From assembly GCF_043194295.1 (NCBI RefSeq), contig NZ_JBAFVK010000017.1: 64,000 nucleotides of DNA; one strand, given 5' to 3'. A program made the position numbers and the translations under genes. This DNA comes from Xanthobacter autotrophicus (GTDB lineage: Bacteria > Pseudomonadota > Alphaproteobacteria > Rhizobiales > Xanthobacteraceae). Under the pieces are notes generated by a model. The model did not search any database, was not told where the DNA came from, and saw only the letters and a list, made by a program, of their open reading frames with translations. Below are positions 16,725-24,671 of the stretch, piece by piece; the stretch's first letter is position 1; each line of letters opens with the position of its first letter.

Positions 16725-16997
16725 ATGGCAGGTTCGCAGGAAGCGGGTTCCAACGTGGCGGGTTCCAAGGGGGCGCGGCACGGCGGCAATCTCTTCACGG
16801 TCTTGAGTGCGACCGCGCTCATCGCCACCGAGGCCCTCGCCACGGCCGTCGCCGCCGGCTGGGCGCTGGCGGGCCTGCTCAATCTGGGCGACGTGGGTGA
16901 ATATGCCCTGATGGGCCTGTTCAGCCTGGCCGCGGTTTATGTGAGCGTCATCTATTTCCGCCGCGCCGTGCGCGTGGAGGCGTCCCTCACCGTCTGA
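16725..16997 (+). CDS. small two-helix membrane protein
   Basis: The 90-aa product has a polar N-terminus of about 20 residues and two hydrophobic helices (VLSATALIATEALATAVAAGWALAG without a break, then YALMGLFSLAAVYVSVIYF), ending in a short basic tail RRAVRVEASLTV. It should sit in the inner membrane with both ends on the same side. No family is recognised. The ATG at 16725 has GGGAG upstream. It is convergent with the nitroreductase gene, with only 6 bases between the stops. Confidence 0.7.
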   Translation: MAGSQEAGSNVAGSKGARHGGNLFTVLSATALIATEALATAVAAGWALAGLLNLGDVGEYALMGLFSLAAVYVSVIYFRRAVRVEASLTV

Positions 16998-17003
16998 ATC
17001 GCC

Positions 17004-17657
17004 TCAGGGCGCCGGCCGCCACCGCGTGACGATCTGGTCAAGCTGGGGGCGGGGACGGTCTTCGGCTTTGGCCGCCGGCCGGCCGATATGGAGGAAGCCG
17101 GCCACCTGTTCCCCCGCCGCGACGCCGAGCAGGGCAGCGGCGTCCGGATCGCGGCCGGGCCATTTCAGCAGCCACAGGGCGGAAAAGCCCATGGCACTGG
17201 CTGCAATCACCAAGTTCATTGCGGCAGCGCCCGCCGACAGCACCTGGTTGAGCTCGGGAATCTTGGCCGCCGGATCGGTGCGGCTCACCACGATCACCGT
17301 CACCGGGGCACGCAGCAGATAGTCACGCCACATATGCGCCTTCTCCGGCGCAAGGCCGGGGTTCTGCGCGGCATAGAGCGCGTCCAGCCGGTCGCCGGCG
17401 GCGGCGCGGGCCTCCCCCTCGATCACGATGAAGCGCCACGGCACCAGCCGGCCGTGGTCCGGCACCCGGGCGGCGATGCCGAGCATGCGGTCGAGTTCGG
17501 CGCTGTCCGGCCCCGGTTCCACCAGCGCGCGCAGGGGCAGGGAACGGCGTGTTTCCAGCAGCGCCAGCGTCTGCGGCGAGGGGGCCACCGCGATGGGCGC
17601 GAGCGGCGCGCTGGCGGTGGTGCTCTGGTGATGGTGGCGGGGAACCGACTGCGTCAT
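17004..17657 (-). CDS. nitroreductase family protein (YdjA-like)
   Basis: This 217-aa FMN-dependent oxidoreductase has the family's RRS motif (LLETRRSLPLRAL), an ARVPDHGRLVPWRFIVIEG flavin-binding segment and an NLVIAASAMGFSALWL helix. It ends in a GFLHIGRPAAKAEDRPRP strand, as YdjA-type single-domain nitroreductases do. The natural substrate is unknown. Family members reduce nitro groups or quinones with NAD(P)H. The first 25 residues (HHH and Ala/Pro-rich) are a non-conserved extension. The ATG has AGGAAG upstream. The gene is monocistronic. Confidence 0.85.
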   Translation of the reverse strand: MTQSVPRHHHQSTTASAPLAPIAVAPSPQTLALLETRRSLPLRALVEPGPDSAELDRMLGIAARVPDHGRLVPWRFIVIEGEARAAAGDRLDALYAAQNPGLAPEKAHMWRDYLLRAPVTVIVVSRTDPAAKIPELNQVLSAGAAAMNLVIAASAMGFSALWLLKWPGRDPDAAALLGVAAGEQVAGFLHIGRPAAKAEDRPRPQLDQIVTRWRPAP

Positions 17658-18293
17658 GGGTCTTCCTGTCGCGGGCGACCGTGGAGGCCGAGTGTGCGCA
17701 CCGATCGGATTCCAACGCTACCTGACCTGACAGCGCACTCTCTACTTCTGAAGTCCGGAGCGGGATCCGCGCGGATGGGTCCTTCCGGGCGGCTCCGGCT
17801 GTTGCGCGAGAAACACGCGCGTTCCGTGCGCCAAGTGGAGAAAAACCCCGAGGAACACCGGAGTGCGACAATAGAAATGGAGTTGTTCCACATGCCCGAC
17901 GGAGCGGAATGGGCCACGCCGCGCGGCTTTTTCCAGGCAAACGCCCTGGCGCTCCTCATGGACGCTCCGCACGGCGCTCTTGCCGCCACTTCAGGGCCCT
18001 CGCGGTCCCGCTCCACACAGAGCGACTGCCAGCCCAACATTCATGTACCAAAGCGAGGCAGATGTGTTAGTCTGTTTGTTGGCCGGAGGAGTGCGCCCAT
18101 TGTCATGGGTCCTGTTTCCGGCCTGTCCATTAGGCTGCGAGGCGAGACGCGGGTGGCTGGATTGAGCGTTGTGCGAAGGCGGAGTTTAAGTCGCCCAGAC
18201 CGTGCAAGTTAAAGCACGAACAAACGCATTTTCATCCGGCAGTGGTGGATGGCCCTAAGCCAAAATTGGCGACTGACCTCAACGGAAATACAC
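17658..18293. other. intergenic region before the cold-shock gene
   Basis: In this 636-base gap I find no ORF with coding character, no tRNA and no clear repeat. The last about 100 bases are AT-richer and probably form the long 5' leader typical of csp mRNAs. The remainder shows nothing I can name. Confidence 0.45.
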
Positions 18294-18980
18294 ATGAGCC
18301 GTAACCGAGACTTCCGAGAGCCGCGCCGCCGTGGCTTTGATGACGACTTTGCGCCGCCGCGTGATCGCGGCTTCGGAGGGGACCGTCCGTTTTCTTCGCC
18401 CAGCAGCAGCAGCAGCTTCAGCGCACCCGCCCCCTCCGGCCCGCCGATCGACGCCACCGTCAAGTGGTTCAACCCTGAAAAGGGCTTCGGCTTTGTCGAG
18501 CTCGCCGACGGCTCGGGTGACGTATTCCTGCACGCGCGTGCCCTCGAGGCCGCTGGCCAGGAGAGCGTGCCTCCCGGTTCCAAGCTCTCGGTCCGCGTAG
18601 GCCAGGGCCAGAAGGGCCGCCAGGTGACCGAAGTCCTGGAGGTTGATACCTCCACGGCTGAGGCAGCGCCTGCGCGTCGCAGCTTCGGCGCCGGTCCCGG
18701 TGCTGGCGGCGGCTTCGGCGGCGCCCCCCGCGCCGGCGGCGCGGGTCCCCGTGCGGCCACCGGCCCCACCGAGGAGCGCGTCGGCACCGTGAAGTGGTAC
18801 AACCCCGACAAGGGTTTCGGCTTCATCGCGGTGGAAGGCGGCGGCAAGGACGTGTTCGTGCACGTCACCGTCATCTCGCGTTCCGGCCTCACCGACCTGG
18901 CCGAAGGCCAGCGCGTGGTGGTGCAGGTGGGCCAGGGTCCCAAGGGTCCTGAAGCCCGCGGCATCGAGCTCGCCGACTGA
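18294..18980 (+). CDS. cold-shock protein with two CSD domains
   Basis: This 228-aa protein carries two OB-fold cold-shock domains, each with RNP1- and RNP2-like motifs. The first reads ATVKWFNPEKGFGFVELADG then DVFLHARAL (about residues 53-118). The second reads GTVKWYNPDKGFGFIAVEGG then DVFVHVTVI (about 163-226). A basic/aromatic Arg-Gly-rich N-terminal tail and an Ala/Gly-rich linker flank them. Such double-domain Csp proteins are common in Hyphomicrobiales and act as single-stranded RNA/DNA-binding chaperones. The ATG at 18294 is chosen because upstream residues are leader sequence. A stem-loop terminator follows directly. Confidence 0.92.
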   Translation: MSRNRDFREPRRRGFDDDFAPPRDRGFGGDRPFSSPSSSSSFSAPAPSGPPIDATVKWFNPEKGFGFVELADGSGDVFLHARALEAAGQESVPPGSKLSVRVGQGQKGRQVTEVLEVDTSTAEAAPARRSFGAGPGAGGGFGGAPRAGGAGPRAATGPTEERVGTVKWYNPDKGFGFIAVEGGGKDVFVHVTVISRSGLTDLAEGQRVVVQVGQGPKGPEARGIELAD

Positions 18981-18991
18981 TCATTCATCCT

Positions 18992-19016
18992 CCCGCCGCC
19001 CTTCCGGGGCGGCGGG
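18992..19016 (+). terminator. terminator after the cold-shock gene
   Basis: CCCGCCGCCC, a TTCCG loop and GGGCGGCGGG form a perfect 10-bp GC stem 11 bases after the stop codon. The downstream T content is low (ATTGG). Confidence 0.7.
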
Positions 19017-19086
19017 ATTGGATCAACCGAACGGGCGAGGCTTCCCGCTTCGCCTGTTTTTGGCATTTCTGGAGTTCAAGACCAAA

Positions 19087-19278
19087 ATGGCGCAACAGGC
19101 AGAGGCCGACCTTTCGAGCCTGCTCGATCGACTCAAGGCGGCTCAACGAGACCTGGTACTGACCGCAGCAAAGAGCACCGCCCTTCCTTCCGACGGCATG
19201 CTGCGCAAGATTTCCGAGCTGGAAGGCGCCATCGCCGCCACCGAGGCCCTCATCCAGGAAGAGGGCGACCGCCGCTGA
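19087..19278 (+). CDS. small helical hypothetical protein
   Basis: This 63-aa protein is predicted to be two helices (AEADLSSLLDRLKAAQRDLV and MLRKISELEGAIAATEALIQ), compatible with a short coiled-coil hairpin. The ATG at 19087 is preferred. An upstream TTG at 19018 would overlap the terminator and add an unrelated hydrophobic stretch. No function or family is recognised. It sits alone between the cold-shock gene and xthA. Confidence 0.6.
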   Translation: MAQQAEADLSSLLDRLKAAQRDLVLTAAKSTALPSDGMLRKISELEGAIAATEALIQEEGDRR

Positions 19279-19694
19279 GCGTGTCCGCTTCCTGGTGTGG
19301 GGTTGCCGTCGCGTCCTGATCCGGCTCCGGGTGCGGAGCGGGTGGCGAGTCCCTGCGGTCGCGACGCCGGTGGACCGCCGTGTGAGCTGCGCGGCTCCCC
19401 GTTTTCTGTTCCCGTTGGCCAGCGCGGAGCGGTTGCGCGATTTCGGCATCAAGCGCGCGCCGGCCCCGAGCCCGAGCCCCCGCGCGTCGGCCTGTTCGGC
19501 TGGAGCCGGTGGCCTGATTTGGCGGGTGGTCTTGTCGGGCCGCTCGGCGTGTTCGAGCCCCCATTTCGGGTGACCTGGCCGCCGCCCCCGCTATGCCCCC
19601 TGCGGCGCGCCATGCGACGCCATGCGTGACTTGCCTGCCGACGGGGCAGGGGTGTAAGGCTCGCCGCATCCTTCCTTTTCAGTCCGCCATTGCC
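19279..19694. other. intergenic region before xthA
   Basis: This 416-base very GC-rich gap has several long overlapping frames, as expected from composition, and none resembles a protein. I see no RNA gene, repeat or strong hairpin in it. Confidence 0.4.
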
Positions 19695-20516
19695 TTGCCC
19701 CTCACAATCTGCACCTGGAACATCAATTCCGTCCGCATTCGTCTCGACATCGTCCGTGCGGCGGTGGAGATGCTGCGGCCCGACGTCCTGTGCCTCCAGG
19801 AAACCAAGTGCCAGGACGACAAGTTTCCCCTGAACGCCATCCGCGACATGGGCTTTCCCCACATCGCCCTCAACGGGCAGAAGGGCTGGCACGGGGTCGC
19901 GACCCTCTCGCGTCGGCCGTTCCAGTCGGTGGAGAAGGGCGAATTCTGCGGCAAGGGGGATGCACGCCACGTGGCGGTGACCCTCGCGCCCGCGGACGCG
20001 CTGGGCAAGCCGCTGACAGTGCACAATTTCTACGTCCCCGCCGGCGGGGACGTGCCGGACGCGGAACTGAACCCCAAGTTCGCCCACAAGCTGGCCTTCC
20101 TCGACGAGGTAACGGCCTGGCCATCGCTCACCGCCGCCGCGGCTGATGCCGGGCGCCATGCGGTGGTGGTGGGCGACCTCAACATCGCCCCCCTCGAAAC
20201 CGACGTGTGGGGCCACAAGCAGCTCCTCAACGTGGTCAGCCACACCCCCATCGAGGTGGAGAGGCTGAACCGCTTCCAGGCCTCGGGCCCCTGGGTGGAC
20301 GTGATGCGCACCATCGTGCCGCCCGAGGACAAGCTGTTCACCTGGTGGAGTTACCGCTCGCCCGATTATACCGCCAACGATCGCGGCCGCAGGCTCGACC
20401 ATGTGTGGGCCAGCCAGAGTCTCGCGCCATCCGCGCGGGCGATGACGGTGCTGAAGGACGCGCGCGGCTGGGAAAAGCCCTCCGACCACGTGCCCGTGGC
20501 CCTGACCTTCGGCTGA
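19695..20516 (+). CDS. xthA: exodeoxyribonuclease III (AP endonuclease)
   Basis: This 273-aa EEP-family Mg2+ nuclease acts in base-excision repair of abasic sites and 3' blocked ends. The family motifs are all present: ICTWNINSVRIRLDIV at the N-terminus, LCLQETKCQD (metal-binding Glu), NFYVPAGGD, VVVGDLNIAP (Asp/Asn pair), RGRRLDHVWAS and the terminal KPSDHVPVALTF (catalytic Asp-His). A TTG at 19695 gives the normal XthA start. The in-frame ATG at 19593 would add 34 unrelated residues, so an annotation pipeline might begin there. It is monocistronic, tail to tail with the next gene. Confidence 0.93.
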   Translation: MPLTICTWNINSVRIRLDIVRAAVEMLRPDVLCLQETKCQDDKFPLNAIRDMGFPHIALNGQKGWHGVATLSRRPFQSVEKGEFCGKGDARHVAVTLAPADALGKPLTVHNFYVPAGGDVPDAELNPKFAHKLAFLDEVTAWPSLTAAAADAGRHAVVVGDLNIAPLETDVWGHKQLLNVVSHTPIEVERLNRFQASGPWVDVMRTIVPPEDKLFTWWSYRSPDYTANDRGRRLDHVWASQSLAPSARAMTVLKDARGWEKPSDHVPVALTFG

Positions 20517-20556
20517 GCGGCCGCGGCGCCGATACTGCCGCCTTGGGGTTTCAGGC

Positions 20557-21273
20557 TCAGGGCTTGGGCGTGAGGTCGAGCAGCGGCGCGCCGATGTTGG
20601 GCAGGCCCAGGGCCGCGCCGAGCTTGCCCTTCGGCACCTTGATGACCTGCACGCCCGGCGGCAGCTGGAACAGCTTGGGATCCTGCGGCGCGCGGCTCAG
20701 CGTGAGCGCCTCGAACACGAGATGCTTCTTGCCTTGCATCTCCACCTCGGTGCGCAGGGCGATGCCGTCCGGGGTGATGCAGGCGGTGGTGGGACCCACT
20801 GACGTGCCCATGGCCGCGCCCCCTGCGGCGCCGACCGGCGCGTCGACCTTCCACAGGTCGCAGGCTTCTCCCGCCACCTGGCTTTCACCCACCCGCAGCC
20901 CGGTCCCGCTGAGGGCACCGAGGGCATATTCGGGCGGCAGCTCCATCTCCACCGCCATGTTGGGGAGGTTGGGGGTGCGCACCACCATGCGGCGTGCCCT
21001 GAGATCGATGATGCCCACGATGCTGCCAGGCACGTTGGGCTTGGTCATCTCCACCCGCATCTTTCCCTGGCTGTGGGCAAGACCCAGGGTGCCGCCGCGG
21101 CGCAGGTCTGCGCTCAGGGCGAAGTCGGTCGTCGGCAGGGGCACCGGGTCCGCGCACGCCGCACCGGCTCCGAGCAGTGAGCCGGCGAGAACGGTGGCCC
21201 GAAAAATGGCTCGTCCCGCCGCTGTCGGAAGGGGGCCGTGCCGCGTTGCCCGGCACGAATGGGGCTTTCGCAT
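20557..21273 (-). CDS. exported protein, DUF4412-like
   Basis: This 238-aa protein has a long basic N-region and a hydrophobic signal peptide core (AIFRATVLAGSLLGAGAACA), so it is probably periplasmic. The mature part is a repeat of beta strands of the LolA/DUF4412 type: a start reading FALSADLRRGGTLGLAHSQG, then KMRVEMTKPNVPGSIVGIID, ACDLWKVDAP and ALRTEVEMQGKKHLVFEALT, ending FQLPPGVQVIKVP. Proteins of this shape resemble lipoprotein carriers, but no ligand is known. An internal ATG would shorten the n-region. It is convergent with xthA. Confidence 0.7.
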   Translation of the reverse strand: MRKPHSCRATRHGPLPTAAGRAIFRATVLAGSLLGAGAACADPVPLPTTDFALSADLRRGGTLGLAHSQGKMRVEMTKPNVPGSIVGIIDLRARRMVVRTPNLPNMAVEMELPPEYALGALSGTGLRVGESQVAGEACDLWKVDAPVGAAGGAAMGTSVGPTTACITPDGIALRTEVEMQGKKHLVFEALTLSRAPQDPKLFQLPPGVQVIKVPKGKLGAALGLPNIGAPLLDLTPKP

Positions 21274-21500
21274 GGTCGGGTCCTCCGCTTGAACCTCCTC
21301 ATAGCAGATGAGGGCCGGCGCGCGATTCGTTTCGATGAAAATGGAACGTTTTCAAACGAGAGGGTGAATCGCCCGTCGGCCCGTCCGGGGAAGGAGACGC
21401 ACGTCGCCGCCGTGCCCCGAGCCTGGAAAAGAGAGTATTGTAGAAATGGAGCCATCGCATGGCGGGGAGACGTTAGCCTGGGCATTTGCCGGCTGTGGAT

Positions 21501-21529
21501 CTGTCGTACGATCGCGCTCAAGCTGTCGT
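21501..21529 (+). promoter_or_regulatory. Pho-box-like direct repeats before phoR
   Basis: CTGTCGT occurs at 21501-21507 and again at 21523-21529, exactly 22 bases (two 11-bp Pho-box periods) apart, with a weaker repeat unit between. PhoB binds tandem 11-bp units starting CTGTCAT. If this is the phoR promoter, translation must start downstream of about 21550. Confidence 0.5.
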
Positions 21530-21638
21530 AATGGCTTCGTTAAGCGGCGCGAGCATCGCAACCCGCGCGCCAACGGGCGATTCGCAAAGCGGCGCCGGCA
21601 AGGCGCCCAAGACCGACGCCCAGGGAGGCGCGACAAGG

Positions 21639-23330
21639 ATGGCGATGGCTGGACCCGAGCGGGACGCCGAACTCCAGCGTGATACAGGGCCGCGCGGCAC
21701 GACACCCCGCGCCAGTGGTTCGCGGGGAGCGCCGCCGGCCGGTCAAGCCGAGCCGGGTCCTACCACGTCACGCGCCGCCGGGCCGGGCATGACCGGTGAG
21801 GGCTTCATCGGGCCGGACTTTGCCCAGCCAAGCGCCACCGCGCCGAATGCCAACGAGCCAGGCTCAGTCGAACCAAGCGCGGTCGAACCAAGCGCGGTCG
21901 AACCAAATATGGCTGGTTCCGGCGTGGCAGGGATGAACCCCCCCGAGGCGGGCGCGTCGACTTCGGGCGCCTCCCTCCCCGGTTGGTCCATGAGCGGGCC
22001 CAATATCGGGCCGGTTCTCGGGCCCGTGAGCCTCGGCCCGCGCCGGCGTGTGCTGGTCCTCATCGCCGCCCTCGCGCTCGCCGCCGCGGCGGGTGTGGCG
22101 CTCGGGGCGTTGGATCCGGTGCTGGCCGCTCTGATGGCGGCGCTGCTCGTGGCCCTGCTGTTCAATCTGCCGCACGCCCCGGCCGTCGCCCTTCCGGAGG
22201 CGGCGCCGACGGTTCTCGCGCAGGCCCCGCTGACGCGCGGCGATGCCCAGGCGGCGGCGGTTGTTGCCGCCCTGCCGGAACCGGCCCTGCTGCTGTCGGC
22301 CATGGGCGAGATCATCACCGCCAACGAGCGGGTGGCCCTCGCCATCGGGCCGACCCGCGTGGGCGATCCCCTGTCCTTCGTGGTGCGCGTGCCCGAGGTG
22401 CTGGACGCGGTGCGCGCCGCCGCCGAGGACGGCCTGCCCCGGCGGGTGGAATTCGCCGAGCGCATTCCGCTCGACCGCTGGCTGGAGGCCCATGTGGTGC
22501 CGCTGCGCCTGGAGGCCCAGGCCGGCATCCGCGCCGGCGGCCGCCGCGCGGCGGATGCGCCGGACGCGGTGCTGCTCACTTTCCGCGATCTCACCCAGCA
22601 GCGCCGGGTGGAGCAGATGCGGGCCGACTTCGTGGCCAACGCCAGCCACGAGCTGCGCACCCCGCTCGCCTCCCTGTCCGGCTTCATCGAGACGCTGCAG
22701 GGCCCGGCGCGCAATGATGCCCCGGCGCGCGAGCGCTTCCTCGCCATCATGGCGGCGCAGGCACGGCGCATGTCGCGGCTCATCGACGACCTGCTCTCCC
22801 TGTCGCGCATTGAGCTCAACGCCCATGTGCGGCCGCAGACCAAGGTGGACCTCGGCGGCATCCTCGCCCATGTGTGCGACACCCTCTCGCCCCTCGCACG
22901 GGACCGTGGCGTGACGCTGGAGCAGGTGAAGGACGCCGCCCCGCTGGAGGTGCTGGGTGATCGTGATGAACTCATCCGCCTGTTCGAGAACCTGGTGGAG
23001 AACGCGCTGAAATATGGCGCGCCCGGCAAGAGGATCGAGGTCAGGCTTTCGCGCGAAAACGGGACGGCGGTGGTGAGCATCCGCGACTTCGGCCCCGGCA
23101 TCCCGCCCGAGCATCTGCCGCGCCTGACCGAGCGCTTCTACCGGGTGGACGTGGCGGCGAGCCGCGACCAGGGCGGTACGGGGCTCGGTCTTGCCATCGT
23201 CAAGCACATCGTGGCGCGCCATCGCGGGCGGCTGGGCATCGATAGCGTGCTTGGCGAGGGGGCGACTTTCAGCGTTCGGCTCGATGCTTTGCCGGGTCCG
23301 GAAAAAAAGAATGACAAGGCAGTGGCTTAG
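21639..23330 (+). CDS. phoR: phosphate regulon sensor histidine kinase PhoR
   Basis: This inner-membrane kinase phosphorylates PhoB under phosphate limitation. Using the ATG at 21639 (GGGAGG 10 bases upstream) it is 563 aa; an ATG at 21531 would give 599 aa but lies right against the Pho-like repeats. A Pro/Ala/Gly-rich disordered stretch of about 135 residues precedes two membrane helices at about 137-178. Then come a PAS-like region (LLLSAMGEIITANERV), the HisKA dimerisation domain with NASHELRTPLASL (His337) and the HATPase with NLVENALKYGAPG, FGPGIPPEHL and GTGLGLAIVKHIV. The long N-terminal extension is unusual. pstSCAB-phoU-phoB follow on the same strand. Confidence 0.92.
   Translation: MAMAGPERDAELQRDTGPRGTTPRASGSRGAPPAGQAEPGPTTSRAAGPGMTGEGFIGPDFAQPSATAPNANEPGSVEPSAVEPSAVEPNMAGSGVAGMNPPEAGASTSGASLPGWSMSGPNIGPVLGPVSLGPRRRVLVLIAALALAAAAGVALGALDPVLAALMAALLVALLFNLPHAPAVALPEAAPTVLAQAPLTRGDAQAAAVVAALPEPALLLSAMGEIITANERVALAIGPTRVGDPLSFVVRVPEVLDAVRAAAEDGLPRRVEFAERIPLDRWLEAHVVPLRLEAQAGIRAGGRRAADAPDAVLLTFRDLTQQRRVEQMRADFVANASHELRTPLASLSGFIETLQGPARNDAPARERFLAIMAAQARRMSRLIDDLLSLSRIELNAHVRPQTKVDLGGILAHVCDTLSPLARDRGVTLEQVKDAAPLEVLGDRDELIRLFENLVENALKYGAPGKRIEVRLSRENGTAVVSIRDFGPGIPPEHLPRLTERFYRVDVAASRDQGGTGLGLAIVKHIVARHRGRLGIDSVLGEGATFSVRLDALPGPEKKNDKAVA
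21868..21905 (+). repeat. 15-bp tandem repeat in the phoR N-terminal extension
   Basis: The unit TCGAACCAAGCGCGG is repeated at 21868-21882 and 21883-21897, with a partial third copy to 21905. It encodes VEPSA repeats in the disordered N-terminus of PhoR, so length can vary in frame. Confidence 0.8.
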
Positions 23331-23331
23331 C

Positions 23332-23371
23332 CTGTCATCTCCACGTCACGCGGGCGTCATAGAACCTTGGC
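23332..23371 (+). promoter_or_regulatory. Pho box upstream of pstS
   Basis: Four 7-base units sit on an exact 11-bp period: CTGTCAT (23332), ACGTCAC (23343), GCGTCAT (23354) and CCTTGGC (23365). The first matches the PhoB consensus half-site exactly. The site is 82-122 bases before the pstS GTG and begins just after the phoR stop, so pstS has its own PhoB-driven promoter. Confidence 0.85.
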
Positions 23372-23453
23372 TGACCGGGGCTAAGAGTCCCGAGCCCAAT
23401 GTTGCCCCGGCGTCAGGCCTGGACCGGCAACGGATTTGGCAAGGAGAATTACC

Positions 23454-24494
23454 GTGAAGCTCACCACCGCTTTCGGCGCGATCGCCGTAGCCGGCACGCT
23501 GTTCGCTGGCAGCGCTCAAGCCGTCGACTTCACCGGCGCTGGCGCGTCTTTCCCGGCCCCCGTCTACCAGGCCTGGGGCGCGAAGTTCAAAGAGAAGACC
23601 GGCAACACGCTGAACTACCAGTCCATCGGCTCGGGCGGCGGTCAGAACCAGATCATCAACCGCACCGTCGATTTCGGCGCCTCCGACGCCACCGTGCCCG
23701 GCGAGAAGCTCGCCGCCAACAACCTGCTCCAGTTCCCGACCGTGATCGGTTCGGTGGTCGCCACCGTCAATCTGGACGGCATCGTCACCAACCAGCTCAA
23801 GCTGACCGGCCCGATCCTCGCCGACATCTATCTCGGCAAGATCACCAAGTGGGACGACAAGGCCATCGCCGACATCAACCCCGGCGTGAAGCTGCCGTCC
23901 TCGGCCATCGTGCCGGTGTACCGTTCGGACTCCTCGGGCACCACCTCCATCTTCACCGCCTACCTCTCGGCGGTCAGCCCCGACTGGAAGTCCAAGGTCG
24001 GCTCCGCCACCTCGGTGCAGTGGCCGGTGGGCGCCGGTGCCAAGGGCAACGAAGGCGTGACCGGAACGGTCAAGAACACCAAGGGCGGCCTCGGCTACGT
24101 GGAGTTCATCTACGCCGCCGCGAACAAGCTCGTGGTCACCCAGCTGCAGAACAAGTCGGGCAAGTTCGTCGGCCCCGAGGTTGCCGGCTTCCAGGCCGCC
24201 GCCGCCTCCGCCGACTGGAAGGGCGCCAAGGACTTCGCCGCTTCCATGATCGACGCCCCGGCTCCCGAGGCGTGGCCGATCGTCAGCCCCACCTACATCC
24301 TTCTCCCGAAGGACCCGAAGAACGTGGACGCCTCGCGCGCGACCATGGAGTTCTTCAAGTGGGCCTACACCAAGGAAGGCGCTGAGATCGCCGAGCAGCT
24401 GCACTACATCCCGCTTCCCGAATCGGTGGTGAAGCAGGTGGAAGAAGCGCTCAAGAGCGAAATCAAGGGTCCGGACGGCAAGCCCGTCCTCTGA
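23454..24494 (+). CDS. pstS: periplasmic phosphate-binding protein PstS
   Basis: This 346-aa receptor of the high-affinity phosphate ABC transporter is read from a GTG with AAGGAG 7 bases upstream. The signal peptide is KLTTAFGAIAVAGTLFAGSAQA, written here as 2-18 and 19-23 of the precursor, cleaved before VDFTGAGASFPAPVY. Phosphate-binding motifs are GAGASFP, IGSGGGQNQI, DFGASDA and VYRSDSSGTT. No lipobox is present, so the protein is soluble in the periplasm. It is preceded by a clear Pho box, and a stem-loop follows that would reduce read-through into pstC, giving receptor excess. Confidence 0.97.
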   Translation: MKLTTAFGAIAVAGTLFAGSAQAVDFTGAGASFPAPVYQAWGAKFKEKTGNTLNYQSIGSGGGQNQIINRTVDFGASDATVPGEKLAANNLLQFPTVIGSVVATVNLDGIVTNQLKLTGPILADIYLGKITKWDDKAIADINPGVKLPSSAIVPVYRSDSSGTTSIFTAYLSAVSPDWKSKVGSATSVQWPVGAGAKGNEGVTGTVKNTKGGLGYVEFIYAAANKLVVTQLQNKSGKFVGPEVAGFQAAAASADWKGAKDFAASMIDAPAPEAWPIVSPTYILLPKDPKNVDASRATMEFFKWAYTKEGAEIAEQLHYIPLPESVVKQVEEALKSEIKGPDGKPVL

Positions 24495-24510
24495 TCCCGG
24501 CAAAGACCTG

Positions 24511-24540
24511 GCGTCGCCCCCACCGGGGCGGCGCTTCTTT
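24511..24540 (+). terminator. intercistronic stem-loop between pstS and pstC
   Basis: GCGTCGCCCC, a CACC loop and GGGGCGGCGC form a 10-bp stem with one G-T pair, followed by TTCTTT. It lies 17 bases after pstS. Partial termination here would leave pstS mRNA more abundant than pstCAB. Confidence 0.65.
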
Positions 24541-24671
24541 CACGACCGGGTGCATGCTTGCTTCCGCCGCGCGGCGGGCAGCAGCACCCCGATGACGGGC
24601 GACGCGAGAGCGCGTGCTGCCCTGGTTTCGGATCAGGCCGCCAGCTGCGGCACGCGGGGGACAGGCATCCA

